Origin: an uncultured Synergistales bacterium
GTDB lineage: Bacteria > Synergistota > Synergistia > Synergistales > Aminobacteriaceae
Direction of reading: 5' to 3'
Assembly (NCBI GenBank): GCA_905234205.1
Contig: CAJOGG010000105.1
Coordinates: 1 to 5,481 of the forward strand
DNA length: 5,481 nt
Positions 1 through 5,481 of this stretch are shown here, in pieces (the stretch's first letter is position 1; each line of letters starts with the position of its first letter). The notes beneath the pieces are model-generated. The model made no database searches and was not told the origin of the DNA. It was given only the letters and a program-made list of their open reading frames with translations. The translations under genes were made by a program, and so were the position numbers.

Positions 1-738
1 CTTCGGGTCCAACTCTACTTCATAATTTCCGTCAAAATTCTGTTGCAAGTTAGCAATGGCTGATTTCATTTTCTGGAGTCGCTTCTCTTGGTCAAGTATA
101 ACGTTATTGTCATAGAGGACGTCAAGAAATTCCGCAGCGTTTGCAACCTCGACAGCCTTCTTGCCCATGAATCTATGACCGCTTGTTTTGCGACCCGAAT
201 TAACTCCGCCATATTCAAACGGGATAATTTTATCGTCAGCAAGCGCCACGATCCAACGTATAGGACGAGCAAATCTCACGCCAGATTTATCCCAGTACAT
301 GCTCTTAGGGAAACTCAAACCAGCGATTAACCCCTTAAGAATCTCCGGCAATACTTCAATCGTGTTTTTACTCTCTTGTCTGACTTCAGCAGCAATATAC
401 TTCACGCCGTTGACTTCAATCTCTTTGAGGTCGTTGACGCTGATACCCTTGTTCTTCGCGAAACCTTCAGCGGCTCTGGTTGGGACTCCGTTCTGGTCAT
501 AGGCGTTCTTAACAGGGGGGCCTTTGAGCATTTCTACTAATTCGCTTTGTTTGTCGTTCACGTTTGTGATGATTAAAACGAGTCTTCGTGGGGTTGCGTA
601 AGTTTTTGCGTCTTTGAACTCGATTCTATTGCTAGCTAATGAAGTTTGCGCGTTCTTCTTCAGAGCCTCGAGTGAATCGGGAATAAAGCGTGATGGTATT
701 TCTTCCGTGCCGATTTCCAGTAATACATTCTTAATCAT
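1..738 (-). CDS. glyS: Glycyl-tRNA synthetase beta subunit, N-terminal part (runs off left edge)
   Basis: This is the beta subunit of the bacterial alpha2beta2 glycyl-tRNA synthetase, which charges tRNA-Gly in the cytoplasm. In this enzyme type the beta chain mainly handles tRNA recognition. The window holds 246 codons from ATG (736-738) to the edge with no stop. The family is usually about 690 residues, so roughly one third is present. Family hallmarks are LLEIGTEEIP at residues 6-15, TPRRL at 49-53, KGPP at 72-75, RFARPIRWIVAL at 155-166 and SGHRF at 186-190. The usual SMRW motif reads SMYW (146-149). The start lies 5 bp after the glyQ stop and is preceded by GAGGAG with 8 nt spacing, so translation is probably coupled to glyQ. 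The family call is firm; the C-terminal HD-like and anticodon-binding regions cannot be seen. Confidence 0.96.
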   Translation of the reverse strand, partial: MIKNVLLEIGTEEIPSRFIPDSLEALKKNAQTSLASNRIEFKDAKTYATPRRLVLIITNVNDKQSELVEMLKGPPVKNAYDQNGVPTRAAEGFAKNKGISVNDLKEIEVNGVKYIAAEVRQESKNTIEVLPEILKGLIAGLSFPKSMYWDKSGVRFARPIRWIVALADDKIIPFEYGGVNSGRKTSGHRFMGKKAVEVANAAEFLDVLYDNNVILDQEKRLQKMKSAIANLQQNFDGNYEVELDPK

Positions 739-743
739 GGCTA

Positions 744-1646
744 TCACTCCTCAAAATATGACCCTGTTGTATTCTCAAACTTTTCCATTAACGGGAAGCC
801 CATTTTCTCGCGCTGTTCTCTGTAAGCTGCTGCACATCTGCAAGCTAATGCCCTGACTCTGGAAATATAACCTGTGCGTTCTGTAACACTGATTGCGTTT
901 CTCGCGTCAAGCAAGTTGAAAGTGTGTGAGCTCTTCAATACGTAATCATATGCCGGCAACACAAAGCCTTTGTCAAGAATCCTCATTGCCTCTGCTTCGT
1001 ACATGTTGAAAAGTGTAAATAACATATCAGTATCAGCGATTTCAAAGTTGTAATGTGAGTGTTCGATCTCGCCCTGTAAATGAACGTCACCATACTTGAC
1101 TTTGCCAGACCACTCTAAATCATAGACGCTATTAACTTTTTGGACGTACATAGCGATTCTTTCGATGCCGTAGGTTAATTCCGCGGGTACGTTCTCCATA
1201 TCAAGGCCGCCTAATTGCTGGAAGTAAGTGAATTGTGTTATCTCCATGCCGTCAAGCCAGACTTCCCAACCGAGTCCCCAAGCTCCTGTTGAAGGGTTCT
1301 CCCAGTCGTCCTCAACGAATCTAATATCATGTTCATTAGGATCAATGCCGAGACTTGCTAAACTCTCGATATATAAATCCTGAATGTTAGCCGGTGCTGG
1401 TTTGATTATGACCTGATACTGATAGTAATGTTGTAATCTGTTAGGGTTCTTGCCATAACGCCCGTCTGAAGGTCTGCGCGAAGGTTCAACGTATGCGACT
1501 CTCCATGGCTCTGGGCCAAGAACGCGTAAAGCCGTAGCGGGATTCATCGTTCCTGCTCCAACTTCAATATCATAAGGCTGCTGTACTACACAACCATGAC
1601 GACTCCAGAAATTCTCGAGCCTGAAATATATCTCCTGAAAGTTCAA
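744..1646 (-). CDS. glyQ: Glycyl-tRNA synthetase alpha subunit
   Basis: This is the catalytic subunit of the alpha2beta2 glycyl-tRNA synthetase. It activates glycine with ATP and transfers it to tRNA-Gly together with the beta chain encoded just downstream. The 300 residues match the usual length of about 300. The class II core is intact: [20 protein letters not shown] at 29-48, [14 protein letters not shown] at 52-65, [11 protein letters not shown] at 69-79, [19 protein letters not shown] at 126-144 and [12 protein letters not shown] at 156-167. The start is TTG (1644-1646): the family N-terminus [12 protein letters not shown] begins right after it, an AAAAGGAG site precedes it, and the first internal ATG (residue 33) would cut into the AGTMNP motif. 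It ends in TGA (744-746), and its last codons carry the ribosome site of glyS. It follows the M23 peptidase gene by 26 bp. Confidence 0.97.
   Translation of the reverse strand: MNFQEIYFRLENFWSRHGCVVQQPYDIEVGAGTMNPATALRVLGPEPWRVAYVEPSRRPSDGRYGKNPNRLQHYYQYQVIIKPAPANIQDLYIESLASLGIDPNEHDIRFVEDDWENPSTGAWGLGWEVWLDGMEITQFTYFQQLGGLDMENVPAELTYGIERIAMYVQKVNSVYDLEWSGKVKYGDVHLQGEIEHSHYNFEIADTDMLFTLFNMYEAEAMRILDKGFVLPAYDYVLKSSHTFNLLDARNAISVTERTGYISRVRALACRCAAAYREQREKMGFPLMEKFENTTGSYFEE
747..752 (-). promoter_or_regulatory. Ribosome binding site of glyS, inside the end of glyQ
   Basis: GAGGAG on the minus strand lies 8 nt before the glyS ATG. The same bases encode the last two Glu codons of glyQ, so a ribosome finishing glyQ covers the glyS start region. 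This suggests translational coupling that would keep alpha and beta subunits in balance; the coupling is inferred. Confidence 0.8.
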
Positions 1647-1656
1647 GTTATCGTAG

Positions 1657-1664
1657 CTCCTTTT
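1657..1664 (-). promoter_or_regulatory. Ribosome binding site of glyQ supporting a TTG start
   Basis: AAAAGGAG on the minus strand lies in the 26-bp gap after the peptidase stop, 10 nt before the TTG at 1646. No ATG or GTG lies in frame between this site and the conserved GlyQ N-terminus, so the site decides for TTG. Confidence 0.8.
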
Positions 1665-1672
1665 ACAAAAAA

Positions 1673-2971
1673 TTATTTATGCGCTGCTAATTGTGCTCCG
1701 CCTGCCAAATACGGAATGGGGTTCACTTTAACATTATTGACGCGTACTTCAAAGTGTAAATGATCTCCTGTTGAGCGTCCTGTATTGCCCACATAAGCCA
1801 ACACTTGACCTTGCATTATACGCTGTCCGGGTATAACTGCTACACTCAAGCAATGTGCGTAAAACGTCTGCAAGCCTCCGCCATGATCAAGCAAGACAAA
1901 ATTTCCGTAACCTCTGAAGCCTAGTGTGCCATTATTTCCAGTACGTGCTACTACACCATTTCTAGCGGCTCTTATCGGAGTACCTGCTGGCATAGGAATA
2001 TCAATACCTTCATGTTTGCGCTTGCCTCTAATTCCGAAATACGACGAGATTTTACCGTCAACTGGCCACAACATTTTTCCGTTGAGGTTCTTCTCAATGT
2101 TGAGTATAGGATTTCTGCGAGGCTGTGCGGTCATGTTGTAATAAGGCATGAGGTAATCTGGATTGCTTGCAAACGGGTTATCAAGGTCAGCAAGTGAAGG
2201 CCTTTTTGGTGTAGCGTTCTTAGGCAGTTCAACGACTTCAACTTTATCGCCGGAAATTATCAAACGCATTGGTCCTGTAGTTGGATCGCCATTAGGTGAA
2301 AGAACAATGATCGGATCTGCTAGACCTTGTACTGTTTGCTTATGCTTTGAGCTTGCGAGAATTTTATCGGGCTTGGGAGTTTCTTGCGGAATTTTTTGTT
2401 TTGGTTCTGGCATTGGCTCTGGTTCTGGTTCTAATTTTAATTTGGGCTCTGGGTCTGGTGTTGATGCTGGCTTAGGGGCTTCTAACATTTTGGTAAGCTC
2501 GTCGAGTTTTGCCTGTACGTCCTTATTCTCTGCTTCAATGGCTTTAATCTCTTTGACTTCTTCCCTAAAATTTAATTCTACAGGAGGCGTAACCGGTTTA
2601 GGTGTAGGTTTAGGCTTAGGCTTACTTTCGACTGCTCGTTTAGCTGCTGCGGCACTTGTTATGGGGATTAAAGCGTTTTGTTCACGATCCCACGCGCCCT
2701 TATGTTGCCAGATAGCTAATAAATCTGCATGGTTAGCCGGCAAATAAACTTTATGTCCTGTTTTAATATCTCCTGAAGAGCTTACGCTATTGGCCCACAA
2801 TACGTCCTCAACAGTTACGTCATCAAGAGATGAACAATATTCTGCGAGTTCCTTGAAACCTATATCAACATCGTCACTAAACACGAATGTCTGCCATTTA
2901 TCAGCATAACTCGTTGAAGCTATCGTTAATGTAAATATCAAACTTGCTATAAATTTCGTCCGTGCTCTCAT
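1673..2971 (-). CDS. Exported M23 family metallopeptidase with LysM-like domain and Pro-rich linker
   Basis: This is probably a murein endopeptidase, or an EnvC/NlpD-like regulator, acting in the periplasm or cell wall. Residues 1-23 form a signal peptide: Arg/Lys start, hydrophobic core [12 protein letters not shown], and a likely cut after SYA. Residues about 25-79 look like a divergent LysM domain ([23 protein letters not shown]). A Lys-Pro stretch follows at 117-126, then a probable coiled coil at about 133-163 and a Pro/Glu linker at 165-200. The M23 (LytM/peptidase M23) domain spans about 296-422. The expected zinc ligands are H320 and D324 (HEGID) and H406, and the catalytic histidines are H373 (FYAH) and H404 (DHLHFEV). 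All are present, so it is likely active rather than a degenerate regulator. The ATG (2969-2971) has GAGAGGAG 9 nt upstream, overlapping the stop of the threonine ammonia-lyase gene. Its true substrate is unknown. Confidence 0.93.
   Translation of the reverse strand: MRARTKFIASLIFTLTIASTSYADKWQTFVFSDDVDIGFKELAEYCSSLDDVTVEDVLWANSVSSSGDIKTGHKVYLPANHADLLAIWQHKGAWDREQNALIPITSAAAAKRAVESKPKPKPTPKPVTPPVELNFREEVKEIKAIEAENKDVQAKLDELTKMLEAPKPASTPDPEPKLKLEPEPEPMPEPKQKIPQETPKPDKILASSKHKQTVQGLADPIIVLSPNGDPTTGPMRLIISGDKVEVVELPKNATPKRPSLADLDNPFASNPDYLMPYYNMTAQPRRNPILNIEKNLNGKMLWPVDGKISSYFGIRGKRKHEGIDIPMPAGTPIRAARNGVVARTGNNGTLGFRGYGNFVLLDHGGGLQTFYAHCLSVAVIPGQRIMQGQVLAYVGNTGRSTGDHLHFEVRVNNVKVNPIPYLAGGAQLAAHK
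2402..2458 (-). repeat. Low-complexity Pro/Glu-coding repeat in the peptidase linker
   Basis: These bases encode residues 172-190 of the M23 peptidase, built from Pro-Glu-Pro and Pro-Lys units, and read as CCAGAA-like hexamers on the minus strand. A second, shorter Lys-Pro run lies at 2594-2623 (residues 117-126). Such tracts usually make a stiff spacer across the wall or periplasm. Their length may vary between strains by slippage; that is inference. Confidence 0.7.
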
Positions 2972-2986
2972 AAAATCACACTCCTC

Positions 2987-3361
2987 TCAAACTCTCTCCG
3001 TTACGATTCTAAATCCTGCTTTGCCTAATTCCTGCTTAATTGCTACGATTTGTTCACTGTCCCTCGTCTCTAATGCTAATTTCAGGAAGCAAGAGTTAAT
3101 GGCCATGTTCGTATCACCATGATCATAATAAACGGATACGACGTTTGCGCCACAGCTTGCGATAATTTCGGAAACCTGCTGCAATTGTCCAGGCTTGTCT
3201 ACAAGTTCGATTGTGAGATTGACATTACGTCCAGTCATCATTAAGCCACGAGTTATAACGCGCGATAAAATGTTCACGTCGATATTTCCACCAGAAACTA
3301 CACAAACGGTTTTCTTGTCCTCAATCGGGAGTTTATGGAACATAGCAGCCGCAACAGGTAT
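2987..3361 (-). pseudogene. ilvA: Threonine ammonia-lyase with ACT domain, C-terminal fragment only (5' part missing)
   Basis: This is the 3' third of a gene for a PLP-dependent (fold type II) threonine dehydratase, which turns threonine into 2-oxobutanoate and ammonia. About 125 residues are left of a family near 400. The recognisable part starts at IPVAAAMFHKLP (about 3361 down to 3326). It continues with VVSGGNIDVNIL, the PLP-contacting Gly-rich loop with SGGN at 3284-3295. An ACT regulatory domain follows at about 2999-3223 (LTIELVDKPGQLQQVSEII, then CGANVVSVYYDH). The Lys that binds PLP and the whole N-terminal domain are absent. The open frame continues to an ATG at 3463, but its first 34 codons are antisense to the alcohol dehydrogenase and do not resemble a dehydratase. 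The gene stops (TGA) 15 bp before the peptidase ATG, so it probably heads that operon. It is either a true remnant or an intact gene cut by an assembly error. Confidence 0.85.
3342..3361. other. Head-to-head junction of two 5'-truncated genes
   Basis: Read on the minus strand, this stretch encodes IPVAAAM of threonine ammonia-lyase. Read on the plus strand, it encodes AAATGI of an iron-containing alcohol dehydrogenase. Family resemblance to the lyase stops at its right end, and resemblance to the dehydrogenase stops at its left end. The overlap of about 20 bp or less that fits both is what a short shared word at a misassembly, or a microhomology-mediated join, would leave. No inverted repeat, target duplication or transposase is visible around it. 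Confidence 0.8.
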
Positions 3362-3935
3362 TGACGCGATGGCGCACTGCATTGAGTGCTTCACAAGCAA
3401 CAAAGCTAATCCATTCAGCGATACATTTGCTCTCGAAGGACTCGATTTAATCCTCAACAACATCGTAGCCGCCTGCGACGATCCCGAAGCGATAGACGCG
3501 AAACTCGCTATGCAGATCGGAAGCTTCTACGGCGGAGTTGCGATCACAGCTTCTGGCACGACAGCTGTACACGCTCTGAGCTATCCGCTGGGCGGAAAAT
3601 ATCATATCGCGCACGGAGTTTCCAACGCGATTTTGCTCGTTCCGGTGATGAAGTTCAATGAGCCTGAGATCCGTCCGTTGCTCGCGAAAGCTTACGATCG
3701 CTGCATGAAAGGCAACGCCGCGACAGAAGAGGCAAAGAGCAAAGCAGTCATCGACAAACTTGACGAGATAGTGAAGCATCTCGATATTCCGAAGAGCCTC
3801 AAAGAGTTCGGAGTACCAGAGAGCGATCTTGAGTCGCTGGTTGCGTCGGGAATGGAAGTTACAAGGCTTCTCGTGAACAACAGGCGCAAGGTAACGCCCG
3901 ATGACGCGAGAAAGATTTATCTTGAAATCATGTAA
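3342..3935 (+). pseudogene. Iron-containing alcohol dehydrogenase, C-terminal half only (5' part missing)
   Basis: This is the 3' half of a group III (Fe-dependent, NAD(P)-linked) alcohol dehydrogenase gene. About 197 residues remain of a family near 380-390. The homology begins at AAATGIDAMAHCIE, which in FucO-type enzymes lies near residue 190; the NAD-binding N-terminal domain is missing. All four expected metal ligands are present: Asp at 3363-3365, His at 3375-3377 (DAMAH), His at 3570-3572 (AVHALSYPLGG) and His at 3612-3614 (IAHGVSNAILL). The C-terminal helical domain ends normally at NNRRKVTPDDARKIYLEIM. The frame is open back to an ATG at 3195, but the first 49 codons are antisense to the lyase gene and have no resemblance to this family. 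The stop is 15 bp before the aldolase gene, implying a shared operon. Intact metal ligands suggest a recently cut or misassembled gene, not a decayed one. The natural substrate cannot be told. Confidence 0.87.
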
Positions 3936-3940
3936 AGGAG
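3935..3940 (+). promoter_or_regulatory. Ribosome binding site of the DapA-like gene
   Basis: AAGGAG begins on the last base of the dehydrogenase stop codon and lies 10 nt before the ATG at 3951. It supports that start and a tight operon link between the two genes. Confidence 0.75.
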
Positions 3941-3950
3941 CAGAATTTCG

Positions 3951-4859
3951 ATGAGCAAAGTAGAAATCAAGGGCATTATCCCCCCGATCCTCACGCCGAT
4001 GAACGATGATGAGTCGATCAATGAGGCAGAGCTTCGCAATCACGTCAATCGAATGATCGATGCAGGTGTCAGCGGCGTTTTTGCGTTTGGAACGAACGGC
4101 GAAGCCTACGCCATGAGCCACAAAGAGAAAGTGCAGGTCTTGAAAGTCGTCGTAGATGAGACCAAAAAGCGCGTCCCCGTCTATGCCGGAACAGGCTGCG
4201 TAACCACGAAAGAGACCATCACGCTCAGCAAGGAAGCTGAAGACCTCGGCGCAGATGTCCTCTCGGTTATCGTTCCTTATTTTGCCGCCGCGTCGCAGGA
4301 CGAACTTTACGATCACTACAAAGCAGTCGCGGAATCGGTCAAAATCCCTGTCGTGCTCTACAACATTCCCGCCAGAACAGGCAACGCCTTGGCTCCTGCT
4401 ACAGTTGCGAAACTTGCCAAAGATGTCCCGAACATTCTCGGCGCAAAGGATTCAAGCGGCAACTTCGATAACATGAAACAGTATATCGAGCTTACATCGG
4501 ACATCGGCAAAGATTTCAGCGTCCTATCGGGCAACGATTCCTTGATTCTGCCGGCTTTGATGTTCGGTGGAAAGGGCGGTATCGCAGGCTGTGCAAACGT
4601 CTTCCCGCGCACCATGGTAGAGATTTACGAGGCTTTCATCGCAGGAGATATTGAGCGCGCAAAGAAGGTTCAGGACAGCATCAGAATGTTCCGCAACTGC
4701 TTCAAATACGGCAACCCGAACACGCTCGTCAAACTCGCGGCAGGACTGCTTGGCAACCCCGTCGGACCGTGCAGAAGACCCTTCAGCAAAATCACGCCCG
4801 AAGGCATGGAAGCACTGAAGAAGACGCTCGAACTCTGCAAAGCGAACGGACTTCATTAA
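3951..4859 (+). CDS. DapA/N-acetylneuraminate-lyase family aldolase or synthase
   Basis: This is a class I (Schiff-base) TIM-barrel enzyme of 302 residues, the usual family length. The Schiff-base Lys is K166 (ILGAKDSSGN); the barrel Tyr and Arg are Y137 and R142 (LYNIPARTG). The pyruvate-binding loop is GTNGE at 47-51 and the glycine-rich segment is GGKGGIAGCANVFP at 206-219. Compared with E. coli DapA (T44, T45, Y107, Y133, R138, K161), T45 is replaced by N49 and the triad Tyr Y107 by F111 (sequence VPYF). The KDSSG context is also more typical of sugar-acid aldolases than of lysine biosynthesis enzymes. Annotation as 4-hydroxy-tetrahydrodipicolinate synthase (dapA) would be the automatic result, but a pyruvate-linked aldolase acting on a hydroxy- or keto-acid fits residues and neighbours better. 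It sits between an Fe-dependent dehydrogenase and a PdxA homolog, with gaps of 15 and 21 bp. Confidence 0.93.
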   Translation: MSKVEIKGIIPPILTPMNDDESINEAELRNHVNRMIDAGVSGVFAFGTNGEAYAMSHKEKVQVLKVVVDETKKRVPVYAGTGCVTTKETITLSKEAEDLGADVLSVIVPYFAAASQDELYDHYKAVAESVKIPVVLYNIPARTGNALAPATVAKLAKDVPNILGAKDSSGNFDNMKQYIELTSDIGKDFSVLSGNDSLILPALMFGGKGGIAGCANVFPRTMVEIYEAFIAGDIERAKKVQDSIRMFRNCFKYGNPNTLVKLAAGLLGNPVGPCRRPFSKITPEGMEALKKTLELCKANGLH

Positions 4860-4864
4860 TCAAC

Positions 4865-4870
4865 GGGAGG
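4865..4870 (+). promoter_or_regulatory. Ribosome binding site of the PdxA-family gene
   Basis: GGGAGG lies in the 21-bp gap after the aldolase stop, 10 nt before the ATG at 4881, and supports that start. Confidence 0.75.
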
Positions 4871-4880
4871 TAATTTACCA

Positions 4881-5481
4881 ATGAGCAAACCGATTTTAGG
4901 CATAAGCATGGGCGATCCTTTCGGCAACGGGCCGGAGATCACAGTCAAAGCTCTCGCGGACAAGACAGTTTATGACCGCTGCAAGCCGCTTGTTGTTGGC
5001 GATGTTACGAGCATGGAATATGCCGCGAAAGTTGCCAAGAAAGTAGATGGGATCGACATCAAGATCAATCCCGTCAAAGATGTTAAAGACGCTAAATTCG
5101 AGTTCGGGACGATTGATGTCTATGACATGGGCATAATCAAAGCCTCGGATATTCCCGGAAATCCTGACGATCCCAAACCTTTCGGCCTTGGAGCAACGAA
5201 ACTCGGTGGCGAAGCGGCTTATCAGTACGTTGTGAAGGTCATTCACATGGCTCTCAACAAGGAAGTCGACGCGACGATCACAAACGCTCTCAGCAAGGAA
5301 GCCATCAACATGGCCGGGCATCACTATTCAGGCCACACGGAGATTTACGCCGATGAGACCAAAACCAAGAAATATGCAATGATGTTGGCTCACGAGGATC
5401 TGCGTGTTATCCACGTATCGACGCATGTATCTCTGAGAGAAGCGTGTGATAGAGTGAAGAAAGAGCGCGTTCTAGACTGCA
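4881..5481 (+). CDS. pdxA: PdxA-family 4-phosphate dehydrogenase, N-terminal part (runs off right edge)
   Basis: This is a homolog of 4-hydroxythreonine-4-phosphate dehydrogenase, an NAD-linked, metal-dependent oxidative decarboxylase. The window holds 200 codons from the ATG without a stop; the family is about 330 residues. Visible motifs are the N-terminal ISMGDPFGNGPEI (8-20), TNALSKEAINMAGHHYSGHTE (two parts around 134-154) with H152 as the first of three expected metal-binding His, and MMLAHEDLRVIHVSTHVSLREA (about 167-188). The second and third metal His lie beyond the edge. The usual AGIGPE of the first motif reads FGNGPE. No vitamin B6 gene or ksgA is nearby; instead it follows an aldolase and a dehydrogenase. 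This suggests the PdxA2 type, known to oxidise four-carbon acid-sugar phosphates such as D-threonate 4-phosphate in operons with DUF1537 kinases. The catabolic role is inferred; the family is firm. Confidence 0.93.
   Translation, partial: MSKPILGISMGDPFGNGPEITVKALADKTVYDRCKPLVVGDVTSMEYAAKVAKKVDGIDIKINPVKDVKDAKFEFGTIDVYDMGIIKASDIPGNPDDPKPFGLGATKLGGEAAYQYVVKVIHMALNKEVDATITNALSKEAINMAGHHYSGHTEIYADETKTKKYAMMLAHEDLRVIHVSTHVSLREACDRVKKERVLDC

Noticed and set aside
188..502. Plus-strand open frame of 104 codons in the glyS region
   Set aside because: The minus strand carries unbroken GlyS motifs through this stretch; the plus frame is a shadow.
2402..2623. Possible CRISPR or regulatory tandem repeats
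   Set aside because: The repeats are short, irregular and in frame with Pro, Glu and Lys codons of the peptidase linker; there is no spacer structure.
2163..2747. Open frame of 194 codons on the plus strand with Gly/Ser and Gly/Leu repeats
   Set aside because: It is the antisense shadow of the Pro-rich linker of the M23 peptidase; the repeats come from reading the Pro/Glu and Lys/Pro codons backwards.
3195..3341. Upstream extension of the alcohol dehydrogenase frame to an ATG at 3195, giving a 246-residue protein
   Set aside because: The first 49 codons are antisense to the ACT domain and the SGGN region of the lyase; no dehydrogenase motif is present there.
3300..3420. Possible mobile element or phase-variable inversion site at the gene junction
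   Set aside because: No inverted repeats, target duplication, recombinase gene or att-like core can be seen; only a short region fitting both proteins.
3362..3463. Upstream extension of the threonine ammonia-lyase frame to an ATG at 3463, giving a 158-residue protein
   Set aside because: These 34 codons are antisense to conserved alcohol dehydrogenase sequence and do not resemble any lyase segment; the ATG is a chance start.
3447..4316. Long open frame of 289 codons on the minus strand
   Set aside because: It lies antisense to the alcohol dehydrogenase and DapA-like genes, whose motifs are clear on the plus strand; it is rich in Cys, His and Arg as expected of a shadow frame.
4896..5324. 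Open frame of 142 codons on the minus strand
   Set aside because: It is antisense to the well-conserved PdxA-family gene and has no recognisable motif or ribosome site.

Overview
The window holds two blocks of genes that point away from each other. No RNA gene, CRISPR array, insertion sequence or convincing terminator is visible. Coding density is very high and every intergenic gap is 26 bp or less. Separate glyQ and glyS genes, an exported M23 peptidase with a long Pro/Glu linker, and strong AGGAG-type ribosome sites indicate a bacterium. Synergistota or a Bacillota lineage such as Negativicutes is my guess, with low confidence.

Left block (1 to about 3361, minus strand, A/T-ending codons common). 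Read in the direction of transcription it contains the 3' third of a threonine ammonia-lyase gene with an ACT domain, an exported LysM-like plus M23 peptidase, glyQ (glycyl-tRNA synthetase alpha, TTG start), and the first 246 codons of glyS (beta), which runs off the left edge. Gaps of 15, 26 and 5 bp suggest one operon.

Right block (about 3342 to 5481, plus strand, more G+C and C-ending codons). It contains the 3' half of an iron-containing alcohol dehydrogenase gene, a DapA/N-acetylneuraminate-lyase family aldolase, and the first 200 codons of a PdxA-family dehydrogenase that runs off the right edge. Gaps of 15 and 21 bp suggest a catabolic operon. PdxA2-type acid-sugar catabolism is the best guess.

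The most notable point is the join at about 3342-3361. Two unrelated genes, each missing its 5' part, meet head to head and share no more than about 20 bp that fits both proteins. Codon use changes at the same place. This is either a metagenome assembly chimera or a real rearrangement breakpoint, and I favour the chimera. If so, the two blocks come from different loci or organisms and should not be read as neighbours. I see no new biological system here; the remaining interest lies in active-site changes in the DapA-like protein and the likely catabolic role of the right block.
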